Assembly: GCA_002722885.1 (NCBI GenBank)
Contig: PBNE01000001.1
Location: forward strand, 36,863-100,862
DNA length: 64,000 bases
Source of the DNA: Rhodospirillaceae bacterium
Lineage (GTDB): Bacteria; Pseudomonadota; Alphaproteobacteria; SP197
Direction: 5' to 3'
Under the pieces are notes generated by a model, which worked only from the letters and a program-made list of their open reading frames with translations, had not been told where the DNA came from and made no database searches. Positions 18,242 through 28,235 of this stretch are shown in pieces; the first letter of the stretch is position 1; each line of letters begins with the position of its first letter. The position numbers were made by a program, and so were the translations under genes.

Positions 18242-19530
18242 ATGAGCGACGCTGGACTCCTTCAGAACCACGAGCAGACTGCTGCCGCCCTGCCGGGCGC
18301 CGGTGCGGACTGGCTCGACGGACTGCGTCATAGCGGCGCCAAGCGTTTCGCCGGGCTGGGCTTGCCCAACCGGCGGATCGAAGACTGGAAGTACACCGAT
18401 CTGCGGACCCTCGCGGCGGAAGACTTCCAGACACCGGGTGCAGCCGGGGACACAGCCATTGGCGATCTCGGCCTTGAGACGGCCGGCCGACGCGCTGTCT
18501 TCGTGAACGGGGCTTTCGATGCCGGCCTTTCGGACCTTTCGGGCCTGCCCGATGGTGTTCAGCTGGTGCCGCTGGCACAGGCCATGGCGCAGTCATCCCA
18601 AATGCTGCAGGACTATCTGGGTCGCGTGGCGTCCCTGCAGCGCAAGCACTTTGTGGCCTTGAACACCGCCTGGCTGACCGATGGCATGGTCCTGTTCGTC
18701 GCCGACGGCGTGACCGTCGAACAACCGATCGAGATCGTGTTCGCGGGCAATCCCGGCGACAGCCGTGCTGCGTGGCACCCTCGCAATCTGATCGTGCTCA
18801 ACCCCGGTGCGTCCACGACCCTGGTCGAGCGCCATATCGGCAGCGGCACCTACCTCGCCAACTCGGTCTCCGAGATCGTCCTGGCTGCCGGCGCACACCT
18901 GCGCCACTACAAGATTCAGGATGAAGCCGCCGACGCCTTCCATATCGCAACGACCGAGATCAGAGCCTCGGCCAATGCGGCCTATGAGAACTTCTGCCTG
19001 ATGGCGGGCTCTGCGACCGCGCGCAACCAGATCGCGATCGAACTGCAGGCGGAGGGTGCGACCTGCAAACTGAACGGCGCCTATCTGGGGCGCAGCAACC
19101 AACAGCTCGACACCACCACGCTGATCGACCATGCCGCGCCGGACTGCACCAGCACCGAGATCTACAAGGGCGTGCTGGACGACCGCTCCAAGGGAGTCTT
19201 CCAGGGCCGGGTCGTGGTGCGCAAGGACGCCCAGCGGACCAACGGCCATCAGAACAACCGAACCCTGCTGCTGTCCGACCGTGCTGAGATCGACACCAAG
19301 CCGGAGCTGGAAATCTATGCCGACGACGTCCAGTGCGGCCACGGCGCGACCGCTGGCGAACTGGACGACAACGCCCTGTTTTATCTGCGCGCTCGCGGCA
19401 TCCCGCTGGAAGAAGCGCGCGGCCTGCTGATCGATGCCTTTGTCGATGGCGCGATCGACGAGATCACCGACGAGGCCGTGCGTGATGTGTTCCGCGCGCA
19501 CGCATCGGCCTGTCGCAAGGGAGAAGCAGC

Positions 19531-19534
<4 letters not shown>
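18242..19534 (+). CDS. sufD: Fe-S assembly protein SufD
   Basis: 430 aa, SufBD-core family partner of SufB. Characteristic stretches are NRRIEDWKYTDLRTL near the N-terminus, LNPGASTTLVERHIG in the middle and DDVQCGHGATAGELDDNALF followed by RARGIPLEEA at the C-terminal end. The stop overlaps the sufS start (ATGA, 19531-19534). SufD is needed for iron acquisition during cluster assembly in characterised systems. Confidence 0.96.
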
Positions 19535-20780
<1,246 letters not shown>

Positions 20781-20781
<1 letters not shown>

Positions 20782-21236
20782 TGGACGATCTGCGCGACCT
20801 TTATCAGGAAGTGATTCTGGATCACGGCAAGAATCCCAGGAACTTTCGCCATCCGGATGACTGCAACAGGCAGGCCGAGGGCGACAACCCGTTGTGTGGC
20901 GACCAGCTCATCGTCTACCTGAAGCTCGATGCCGACGGCACCGTGGCCGACGTCGCCTTTGAGGGCCGCGGCTGTGCGATTTCGATGGCTTCGGCCTCGA
21001 TGATGACCGAGATGGTGCAGGGCCACAGCGAGGCTGACGCTCGCAGCCTGTTCGACAAGTTCCACAAGCTGGTCACCGGCCACGAGGACGACATCGACGG
21101 TGATGTCGATGACCTCGACAAACTGATCGCGCTGTCGGGTGTGCGAGAGTTTCCCATGCGCGTGAAATGCGCCACCCTTGCGTGGCACACCATGACAGCC
21201 GCCATGGATGGCGAGCAGTCGGTGACGACGGAGTAG
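20781..21236 (+). CDS. sufU: SufU/NifU-N-type sulfur-transfer protein
   Basis: 151 aa. It accepts the persulfide from SufS, replacing SufE. The three cysteines and the Asp expected for the zinc/sulfur site are present: NPLCGDQ, GRGCAISMASASMM and VKCATLAWHT. ATG 20781 overlaps the sufS stop; a GTG three bases earlier is an alternative. The 18-residue insertion between the second and third Cys regions (LVTGHEDDIDGDVDD) is acidic. The stop is TAG, 3 bases before sufT. Confidence 0.93.
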
Positions 21237-21239
21237 GTT

Positions 21240-21689
21240 ATGGACGAAACGACCGATCCCTATCGCGCCGCAACCGGCGACACAGCGCCAGAGCCACAGG
21301 CCGCAACGGCGCCTGCACCCCAGGCCTATGAAAGCTGGCGGCCGGATGAGGACATCGACTCCCATACGATCAAACAGGAAGAGGGCGAACCGCTGATCGG
21401 CGATATCGTCGATGCGATCCGCACGGTCTTCGACCCCGAGATTCCCGTGAACATCTATGATCTCGGGCTGATCTACGCCATCGATTCGCGCAAGGACGGC
21501 AGTGTGAAGATCGAGATGACGCTGACCGCGCCGGGCTGCCCGGTTGCCGAGGATATTCCGATCTGGGTGCGGGACGCTGTTGTAAAGGTCGACGGCACCA
21601 CCGATATCGATGTGGAGATCGTCTGGGACCCGCCCTGGGAGCCGTCGATGATGACGGATTATGCCAAGATCGAACTGGGCATTTATTGA
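21240..21689 (+). CDS. sufT: SufT/MIP18-family (DUF59) Fe-S maturation protein
   Basis: 149 aa. The DUF59 domain starts near residue 55: IVDAIRTVFDPEIPVNIYDLG, then LTAPGCPVAEDIPIWVRDA with the conserved cysteine, and VWDPPWEPSMMT. A proline/alanine-rich N-terminal extension of about 50 residues is typical for SUF-linked members. SufT assists delivery of clusters to particular apoproteins under high demand. It is placed between sufU and sufA. Confidence 0.92.
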   Translation: MDETTDPYRAATGDTAPEPQAATAPAPQAYESWRPDEDIDSHTIKQEEGEPLIGDIVDAIRTVFDPEIPVNIYDLGLIYAIDSRKDGSVKIEMTLTAPGCPVAEDIPIWVRDAVVKVDGTTDIDVEIVWDPPWEPSMMTDYAKIELGIY

Positions 21690-21737
21690 ACGGTAGGAGA
21701 ACGCCACCTCTGGCGTGACTGGAACAGGACACCGACC

Positions 21738-22082
21738 ATGTTTGGCACACCCGACAAGCAACTGCTGACTCTGACCGACCGCGCCGCAGAGCGTGTGAAG
21801 TCCCTCATGCGTATGAATGACAAAGCCGTGGGCCTGAAGGTCGGCGTGAAGATGGCCGGCTGCAGCGGCTTTTCTTACACGATGGACTACGCCGAGGAAG
21901 AAACCGGCAGGGAAGACGTAATCGAGGACAAGGGCGTGAAGCTCCTGATCGAGCCAAGCGCAACCATGTTCCTGCTGGGCACCGAGCTCGACTGGTACGA
22001 AGACCAGCTCGAAAGCCGCTTCGTCTTCAACAATCCCAATGTGAAGGGCATGTGCGGCTGCGGCGAATCCTTCACCGTCTGA
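21738..22082 (+). CDS. sufA: A-type Fe-S carrier protein (SufA/IscA family)
   Basis: 114 aa carrier that ferries clusters from the scaffold. The three ligand cysteines are present: MAGCSGFSYTM and the C-terminal GMCGCGESF. AGGA lies 9 bases before ATG 21738. A 48-bp gap separates it from sufT, and the next gene (lytic transglycosylase) follows after 22 bp, so transcription may run on. Confidence 0.94.
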   Translation: MFGTPDKQLLTLTDRAAERVKSLMRMNDKAVGLKVGVKMAGCSGFSYTMDYAEEETGREDVIEDKGVKLLIEPSATMFLLGTELDWYEDQLESRFVFNNPNVKGMCGCGESFTV

Positions 22083-22104
22083 ACGTTTCCCGGAGAGTTC
22101 TGCC

Positions 22105-24069
22105 GTGACCCTGTTCCGCCTCGCTGCAGTCACGGCCGTTCTCGCAGTCCTGGCCACGCCCCTTGCCGTGCGCGCCCAGCAGGCGCTGAGTGACGAAGAC
22201 AATGCGCTCTACCGCCAGGCCTTTGCTGCCGCCTACGCCGATCAATGGTCGAATGTCAGGAGCTTCGCCGATCAGGCGGAAGACCCCACACTGGCCAAGG
22301 TTTTGCGCTGGATGGAGTTGAAGGATCCCGACCGGATAAACGACTACACTGCCATCGCGCAGTTCCTGCTGCAGAACCCCGAGTGGCCATCCCAGACAGC
22401 TCTGCAGAAACGCGCCGAAAACACGATGCCCGACACACTGTCGGCCGCCGACACGGTGGCGTATTTCGACAGCTTCCCGCCCAAGACCGATGACGGCCTG
22501 CTGCGTTACATCGCCGGTCTCGTCAAACTGGGCCGCGACGGCGATGCCCGGGCACAGATCACGGATGCCTGGGCCAATTGGGACTTCACTCTGGCCAAGG
22601 AAGAAGCCTTCCTGGCCGACTACGGTGTGCTGCTTTCCGAGGACCAGCATTGGGAGCGGATCGATCGGCTGATCTGGGACGGCAAGACCACGGCGGCCAA
22701 CCGGCTGCTGCGCTTTATCTCCGGTGATCGCCTGGCGCTGGCCCGGGCCCGCATCACACTGCGGTCCAGCGCGCCCGGTGTCGATGCAGCCGTTGCAGCA
22801 GTGCCCGACCACCTGCAGGGCGATGAAGGTCTGCTCTACGAGCGCATGCGCTGGCGTGAGAACCACGGCAATCTATCCGGCGCCCTGGAGCTGCTGCTTC
22901 AGGCACCCCGCGGCCTCTTGCACCCCGACATGTGGGCCACGACGCGACTGGCGATCGCCGATGTCTTTGTCGACGGTGAAGAGTTCCTCGGCGCCTATCA
23001 GGTTCTAGCCGGACACTATGACCAGAGTGATGCTCTGCACTATGAGGTCGACTGGCTGGCGGGCTGGATCGCCCTGCGCAAGCTCAACGAGCCGTCTGTA
23101 GCACTCGACCACTTCGTGACCTTCTATGGTGGGGTCAGCTACCCCATCAGCCGTGCGCGGGGTGCCTACTGGGCCGGCCGTGCGGCCGAGGCGCTTGGCG
23201 ATATGCAACTCGCCGCGGTCTGGTACGACCTCGCCGCCGAGAACGGGCAGACTTTCTATGGCCAGCTGGGCGCCGCAAAGCTTGGCAGCGCGCCACGGCT
23301 TCCGGCCGCTCCACCCATCCCGGAATCAGAAGTCGCCGCCTTCGCGGCAGATGAGCTGACAGCCGTGGTGCGCCAGCTCCACGAAATCGACGAGGAAAAC
23401 CTTGTGCGCACCTTTCTTTTGCGTATGACCGATGCCACCACATTCGGCCCGCGCCATAAGCTGATCGGACAGCTCGCCCTGGTCATGAACCGTCCGGACC
23501 TTGCCGTCATGGTCGCCAAACGCGCCATGAAGGTGGGAACGGTGCTGGTGACGGCCGGCTACCCGGTGTTCAACCTTCCGGCCGGCAGCGATGTTGATCC
23601 GGCCCTGGTGCTCGCCGTGATCCGCCAGGAAAGCGCGTTTGACCATGAAGCCATCTCACCGGCAGGAGCCCGTGGTCTGATGCAGCTGATGCTGCCCACA
23701 GCCCAGGACATGGCGAGCCACATCGGCGTTTCGACCTCGAGCTCGAAGCTGATCAATGATCCGATCCACAATGTTCAGCTGGGCATGGCCTATCTGGACC
23801 ACATGCTCTCGACCCAGGACGGCTCCTACGTTTGCGCCATCGCCTCCTACAATGCCGGGCCCGGCCGTGTGCGCCAATGGGTCGGCGAAATGGGCGACCC
23901 GCATGCGCCCGGCATCGATATCGTCGACTGGATCGAGGAAATTCCCTTCTCCGAGACCCAGAACTACGTCCAGCGGGTGCTGGAGGGCATGCAGGTCTAT
24001 CGCATGCTCAGCGGCGTCCCGACGGATCAACTGGTTCTCGATCCCAAACTCGCCTGCAACAGCTGCTGA
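22105..24069 (+). CDS. slt: Soluble lytic murein transglycosylase (Slt70-like)
   Basis: 654 aa periplasmic enzyme that cleaves peptidoglycan to 1,6-anhydromuropeptides. GTG 22105 follows CCGGAGAG. The signal peptide is TLFRLAAVTAVLAVLATPLAVRA-like, with cleavage near residue 25. A superhelical alpha-solenoid spans about 30-480. The catalytic lysozyme-like domain starts at DPALVLAVIRQESAFD (the Glu of ES is catalytic) and continues with GARGLMQLMLPTAQDMA and ASYNAGPGRVRQW. Complete, with all motifs of family 1 lytic transglycosylases. It sits directly behind the SUF operon without functional connection. Confidence 0.93.
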   Translation: MTLFRLAAVTAVLAVLATPLAVRAQQALSDEDNALYRQAFAAAYADQWSNVRSFADQAEDPTLAKVLRWMELKDPDRINDYTAIAQFLLQNPEWPSQTALQKRAENTMPDTLSAADTVAYFDSFPPKTDDGLLRYIAGLVKLGRDGDARAQITDAWANWDFTLAKEEAFLADYGVLLSEDQHWERIDRLIWDGKTTAANRLLRFISGDRLALARARITLRSSAPGVDAAVAAVPDHLQGDEGLLYERMRWRENHGNLSGALELLLQAPRGLLHPDMWATTRLAIADVFVDGEEFLGAYQVLAGHYDQSDALHYEVDWLAGWIALRKLNEPSVALDHFVTFYGGVSYPISRARGAYWAGRAAEALGDMQLAAVWYDLAAENGQTFYGQLGAAKLGSAPRLPAAPPIPESEVAAFAADELTAVVRQLHEIDEENLVRTFLLRMTDATTFGPRHKLIGQLALVMNRPDLAVMVAKRAMKVGTVLVTAGYPVFNLPAGSDVDPALVLAVIRQESAFDHEAISPAGARGLMQLMLPTAQDMASHIGVSTSSSKLINDPIHNVQLGMAYLDHMLSTQDGSYVCAIASYNAGPGRVRQWVGEMGDPHAPGIDIVDWIEEIPFSETQNYVQRVLEGMQVYRMLSGVPTDQLVLDPKLACNSC

Positions 24070-24076
24070 GAGTCCC

Positions 24077-24706
24077 ATGACCGATACTTCCACCCCCGAA
24101 GCACCGCTTAACATCACAGACGGTACACCACTCGACTTCCTGGCGTCCCGCCGCTCCGTTCTGGCCTCCCGCATGGAAGAGCCAGGACCGAGCCAGCAGC
24201 AGCTTGACCAGATGCTCGAGATCGCCGTGCGGGTGCCGGACCATGGGCGTATGACACCCTGGGTTCTGCAGATCGTGAGCCCAGCGGCCCAGATCGAGCT
24301 CGGTGAACTCTTCGTTGAGGAGTTCCGCAAGATCGAGCCCGATGCTAAGGATGAGCGAGTCGATCTTGAGCGGGTCCGGCCGCAGCGATCGCCGGTTCTT
24401 GTGGTCGTGAGCAGCCGGACGGTGCCCGATCGCGATGGCGTGCCGCCCGTCGAGCAGCTCCTGTCGGCCGGCAATGTTTGCTTCAACCTGCTGCATGCCG
24501 CCACCGCCATGGGCTTTGCCGCGCAGTGGGTGACCAACTGGCCGTCCTACAACGACCGGATCAAGGCATCGTTGGGGATACCAACTAGCGAACACCTCGT
24601 CGGCTTCATCCATATCGGCACGCCCAAGGGGCCGCCCAGCGAACGGCAGCGGCCTGTGATGGCCGAGGTGGTGGAGACCATCGATAGCCTGAAGCCTGTC
24701 AGCTAG
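24077..24706 (+). CDS. Nitroreductase-family FMN oxidoreductase
   Basis: 209 aa, resembling the YdjA-like compact nitroreductases. FMN contacts come from SRRSVLASRMEEPGPS near the N-terminus, and PDHGRMTPWVLQIV and AATAMGFAAQWVTNWPSY further on. Start ATG 24077 comes 7 bp after the slt stop; the much longer upstream open frame lies inside slt and is not coding. The stop shares the tetranucleotide CTAG with the convergent gamma-glutamyltransferase gene. NAD(P)H-dependent reduction of an unknown acceptor is expected. Confidence 0.88.
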   Translation: MTDTSTPEAPLNITDGTPLDFLASRRSVLASRMEEPGPSQQQLDQMLEIAVRVPDHGRMTPWVLQIVSPAAQIELGELFVEEFRKIEPDAKDERVDLERVRPQRSPVLVVVSSRTVPDRDGVPPVEQLLSAGNVCFNLLHAATAMGFAAQWVTNWPSYNDRIKASLGIPTSEHLVGFIHIGTPKGPPSERQRPVMAEVVETIDSLKPVS

Positions 24707-26259
24707 CCGGTGGAAACACCCGCCCAGGGCGAGGTGACAAAGGCACAGCCATGACGCTCAGCGCCTGTGTTCTGCACCGCATTAGGGCAGGCATAGGACG
24801 AAATCACCGATGGCGGTAGCTCCACCGTGGACCATGTCGATGCCAACGCATCCCGCGTCGCCTGATCGAGCCGGCTGTCGACGGTGACAAGATCGGTCCC
24901 GCTGACATCGATACGCGGCGTGGCAAAGGCGTCGTTCAGGCTCATGCCGTGATCGGTTAGGAACGACACAAGCTGGAAGACGGCCGGGAAGATCCGCCGT
25001 CCGCCGGACGCCCCTAGGGCAAAAGCACCACCCGATGCACCGGTCACCACGGCCGGGCACATGTTTGAGAGCGGCCTGCGGCCCGGTTTCATGGAGTTCG
25101 GTCCGCCCGGACGCGGATCAAACCACATGATCCCGTTGTTCATCAGGAACCCGACCTCGGGCAGCATCACACGGCTGCCGAACACCGACAGCAGGGTCTG
25201 CGTCAACGCCACCATATTGCCCTTGGCGTCGACCACGGTGAGATGCGTGGTGCAGCTCTCACCGTTGCCCTCACCCATCGTGGTCAGCCGATGGGCATAG
25301 GCCTCAAAGAGCGCTGTTCCATAGGCCTGGAAGGCCTTCGTGTCAGGCGTGGCGCCCGAGGCTTCCCATGCCCCCTCGAGACGCTGCAATGCATCAATCA
25401 GCGTCGGCCCGGCATTGAGATCAGGGGCCACGTGCACGGTCGCGTCACGGTATCCGGCGGTGCGTGCCGGGACGATCCGGGCCTCGTAGGCTGCGAGGTC
25501 GTCGGCCGTCACACGGGCCCCGACTGCCGTCATGTCGCGTGCCACCGCCTGCGCAAGGTCACCGCGATAGAAGTCTTCTGGTCCTGCATCGCGCAGCCGT
25601 TCCAGCGTCGCGACCTGGCGGTCGCTCTGCAGTGTCTTGAGGTTGCCCGCGTCCAGGCTGACCGCCGGCAGACCATCGGTCATGAAGAACTCCCGGCTGG
25701 CCGGGTAGTTCGCCAGCCCGCGCGCCTCCAGCGCGATCCGTAGGGTGGCGTACCAGTCGACCTTCATGCCCCGGCGTGCCATGGCGACGGCAGGTTCGAT
25801 GGCGTCGGCCCAGGGTACGGTGCCGAACCGCTCCAGAGCCGCCGACAGCCCCGCGACCACGGTCGGCACCGCAATCGAAAGCGGGCCCTGGACGTTGCGG
25901 TCATCCACCACGCGGGGCCAGCCGAAGAGATCGTCGTCCGTTTCGGTCGACGGTTCGATGGGGTAGTCGGCGAGATCGAGGCTCTGTGGCGCGATGGTGC
26001 TGAAGTCGACGGCGTGGCACTGCCCGGTCTCCACCTCATAGACCATCATGTAGCCGCAGCCGCCAACACCGCTCATCCATGGCTCCAGCACACCGATGGC
26101 AAGGCCCGTGGCCACGGCAGCATCAACCGCATTGCCGCCGGCTGCCAGAACCTCGGCACCGATGGTCGAGGCTTCGTGATGGTGGCTTGCAACAAGGCCC
26201 TTATCCGTCACGATTGCCGGTTTGCTGATTTGCCAGGATTCGGTGAGTTGCAACGACAT
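24703..26259 (-). CDS. Gamma-glutamyltransferase family Ntn-hydrolase
   Basis: 518 aa from ATG 26259, which follows GGGGGAGATC. The family transfers or hydrolyses gamma-glutamyl groups after autocleavage. The N-terminal part has GGNAVDAAVATGLAIGVLEP, and the nucleophilic threonine is in ESCTTHLTVVD (residue about 355), followed by NNGIMWFDPRPGGPNSM. No signal peptide is seen, so it should be cytoplasmic, as in gamma-glutamylated-amine degradation (PuuD/GgtA-like use) rather than periplasmic glutathione salvage. The DAO oxidase gene is divergent on the other side. The C-terminal portion is less conserved than in classic Ggt, so a specialised acylase role is possible. Confidence 0.85.
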   Translation of the reverse strand: MSLQLTESWQISKPAIVTDKGLVASHHHEASTIGAEVLAAGGNAVDAAVATGLAIGVLEPWMSGVGGCGYMMVYEVETGQCHAVDFSTIAPQSLDLADYPIEPSTETDDDLFGWPRVVDDRNVQGPLSIAVPTVVAGLSAALERFGTVPWADAIEPAVAMARRGMKVDWYATLRIALEARGLANYPASREFFMTDGLPAVSLDAGNLKTLQSDRQVATLERLRDAGPEDFYRGDLAQAVARDMTAVGARVTADDLAAYEARIVPARTAGYRDATVHVAPDLNAGPTLIDALQRLEGAWEASGATPDTKAFQAYGTALFEAYAHRLTTMGEGNGESCTTHLTVVDAKGNMVALTQTLLSVFGSRVMLPEVGFLMNNGIMWFDPRPGGPNSMKPGRRPLSNMCPAVVTGASGGAFALGASGGRRIFPAVFQLVSFLTDHGMSLNDAFATPRIDVSGTDLVTVDSRLDQATRDALASTWSTVELPPSVISSYACPNAVQNTGAERHGCAFVTSPWAGVSTG

Positions 26260-26338
26260 GATCTCCCCCATTGCGGTGCTGCACATCGAACCTTAGGTCG
26301 GCTAGTCTGTCGCGTCATCCGATGTTTGGAGCAGTTCC

Positions 26339-27637
26339 GTGGACCATCCTCTCTTCACCGACGACCTGAAGCTCACGCCCTACTGGTGGGATGATGCGCC
26401 ACGCCCTGAGATTGCCAACGCTCCCCTGCCCGACAAGGTCGATGTAGCCATTGTCGGGGCCGGCTACACGGGGCTGACAGCCGCCACCGTTCTGGCGCGC
26501 GCAGGGCGCAGCGTCGTTGTTCTGGAAGCAGAGGACGCGGCCTGGGGCTGCAGTGCCCGCAACGGTGGCCAGATCGGATCCGGCGTGAAGCCGAGCGTGG
26601 CAGAACTTGAAAGCCGCTATGGCCGCGAGGGCGGTCACGCCATCATCCACGAAGGCTTCAACAGCCTGGACTATGTCATCAACTTCATCGAGGCCGAGAA
26701 GATCGATTGCGATCTGAACAAGGGTGGCCGCTTCATTGGCGCTCATCGGCCGTCACGCTATGACTCGATGGCTAAGAGTTTCCGAAGTCTGAACGCTATC
26801 CGCGACTTCGACTGGCACATGGTGCCCAAGGAAGACATGGATCAGGAGCTCGCGACCGAGGCATATCACGGCGGGGCAGTGCTTCCCCACCACGCCAGCC
26901 TGCATCCCGCCAAGTATGCCAACGGTCTGGTCCAGACAGCGTTGAAAGCCGGTGCCACCATCGAGACACACACATCGGTTCTGGGCCTCGCGACGGGAGA
27001 AAGCGAAAGCACGCTGACCACAACACGCGGCAAGGTTCGTGCACGCGACGTGATCATCGCCACCAACGGCTACACCCAGCGCCTGACACCCGGACTGCGC
27101 AGGCGGGTGATTCCGATCGGCAGCTACATGATCGCCACCGAGGAAATCGATGCCGACCTGATGAAACGCATCATGCCGAAACAAAGGGCGCTGTCTGACA
27201 CCCGCAAGGTCATCTACTACTACCGCTCGTCGCCCGATCACCGGCGTGTTGTGTTCGGGGGCCGCGTGGCACTGAAGGAAACCGACCCGAAGATTAGCGG
27301 GCCGCGTCTTCACGAGGTCATGGCCGGTCTCTTCCCCGAGCTCGCCGAAACCAAGATCAGCCACAGCTGGATGGGCTTTGTGGCCTACACCTTTGATCAC
27401 CTGCCGCACATCGGCAGCCGTGATGGCGTCTGGTATTCCATGGGCTACTGCGGTTCCGGCGTCGCCTGGGCGAGCTATCTGGGCCACAAGATCGGCCACA
27501 AGGTGCTGAACGACAAGAAAGGCGACACAGCCTTCGACACCGTCAGCTTCCCCACACGTCCGCTCTACACGGGTGATCCCTGGTTCCTGGGCGCGGCCGT
27601 TGCCTACTACAAGGCGATGGACAAATGGGGCAGCTAG
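26339..27637 (+). CDS. FAD-dependent amine oxidase of the DAO family (PuuB/OrdL-like)
   Basis: 432 aa. The Rossmann FAD motif is VDVAIVGAGYTGLTAATVLAR (residues about 35-55), followed by EAEDAAWGCSARNGGQIGSG, a signature of gamma-glutamylputrescine oxidase/OrdL-type proteins. The C-terminus has SHSWMGFVAYTFDHLPHIG and GYCGSGVAWASYLG. GTG 26339 lies 8 bases after TTTGGAG. The divergent gamma-glutamyltransferase would fit a gamma-glutamylated amine route, and the betaine importer behind it would fit N-methyl glycine derivatives. The stop overlaps that of the betI remnant (CTAG). Confidence 0.85.
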   Translation: MDHPLFTDDLKLTPYWWDDAPRPEIANAPLPDKVDVAIVGAGYTGLTAATVLARAGRSVVVLEAEDAAWGCSARNGGQIGSGVKPSVAELESRYGREGGHAIIHEGFNSLDYVINFIEAEKIDCDLNKGGRFIGAHRPSRYDSMAKSFRSLNAIRDFDWHMVPKEDMDQELATEAYHGGAVLPHHASLHPAKYANGLVQTALKAGATIETHTSVLGLATGESESTLTTTRGKVRARDVIIATNGYTQRLTPGLRRRVIPIGSYMIATEEIDADLMKRIMPKQRALSDTRKVIYYYRSSPDHRRVVFGGRVALKETDPKISGPRLHEVMAGLFPELAETKISHSWMGFVAYTFDHLPHIGSRDGVWYSMGYCGSGVAWASYLGHKIGHKVLNDKKGDTAFDTVSFPTRPLYTGDPWFLGAAVAYYKAMDKWGS

Positions 27638-28227
27638 TTCGGACTGTCGAGGCCTGACACCATCAACGCAACATAGTCACGCGCGATCGTGTGGATCAGG
27701 TCCAGCGTGACATGCTCTGGATCGTGGGCGTGGCGCAGCCACAGGCCGTACATCAGGGCGATCAGAGTCTGAGCGACCGTCTCGATGCGATCATCAGACA
27801 TCAGGCCCGAAAGAATGGGACGCAGCAGGACGAGCAAGTCCACATCGTAGTTGTGCTGGATGGTCGCGAAGGCCTGATTCTCGGGCACCTGGGCGTAGAA
27901 GCTCAGCCAAGCGCTGATCGCCTCGGGCGAACGCTGGCCGGGCGCAAAATGGCCCTGCATAAACCCCATGAGCCGATCAACGGGTGAATCGTCGGGATCA
28001 ATCCCTGCCTCGATATCAGCGAGCGTCAGATCGACCAGCATCTGCATGGTCGAGGCCAGGAAATCATCCTTGCCGTCGAAATAGTGATTCACCAGCCCGA
28101 CCGACAGGCCCGCACGGCGGCTGATGCTCGCCACCGTTGTGTCCTAGAAGCCATCCCGATGGATAGACGCAATGGTCGCATCGATTAACTGTTGACGGCG
28201 AACCGGCTCCATTCCGACCTTGGGCAT
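27634..28227 (-). pseudogene. betI: BetI-type TetR repressor interrupted by an amber codon
   Basis: From ATG 28227 the frame reads MPKVGMEPVRRQQLIDATI, the BetI start motif, and extends 197 codons, the normal length. At codon 28 there is TAG (28144-28146), after HRDGF and before DTTVASISRRAGLS. Everything else aligns as a helix-turn-helix domain plus ligand domain. A GTG at 28134 could restart translation, but that product would lack the first DNA-binding helix. It is the last gene of the proV-proW operon, 8 bp after proW, in keeping with control of betaine/choline uptake. Either a real nonsense mutation or a base error. Confidence 0.82.
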
Positions 28228-28235
28228 GAGGCTCC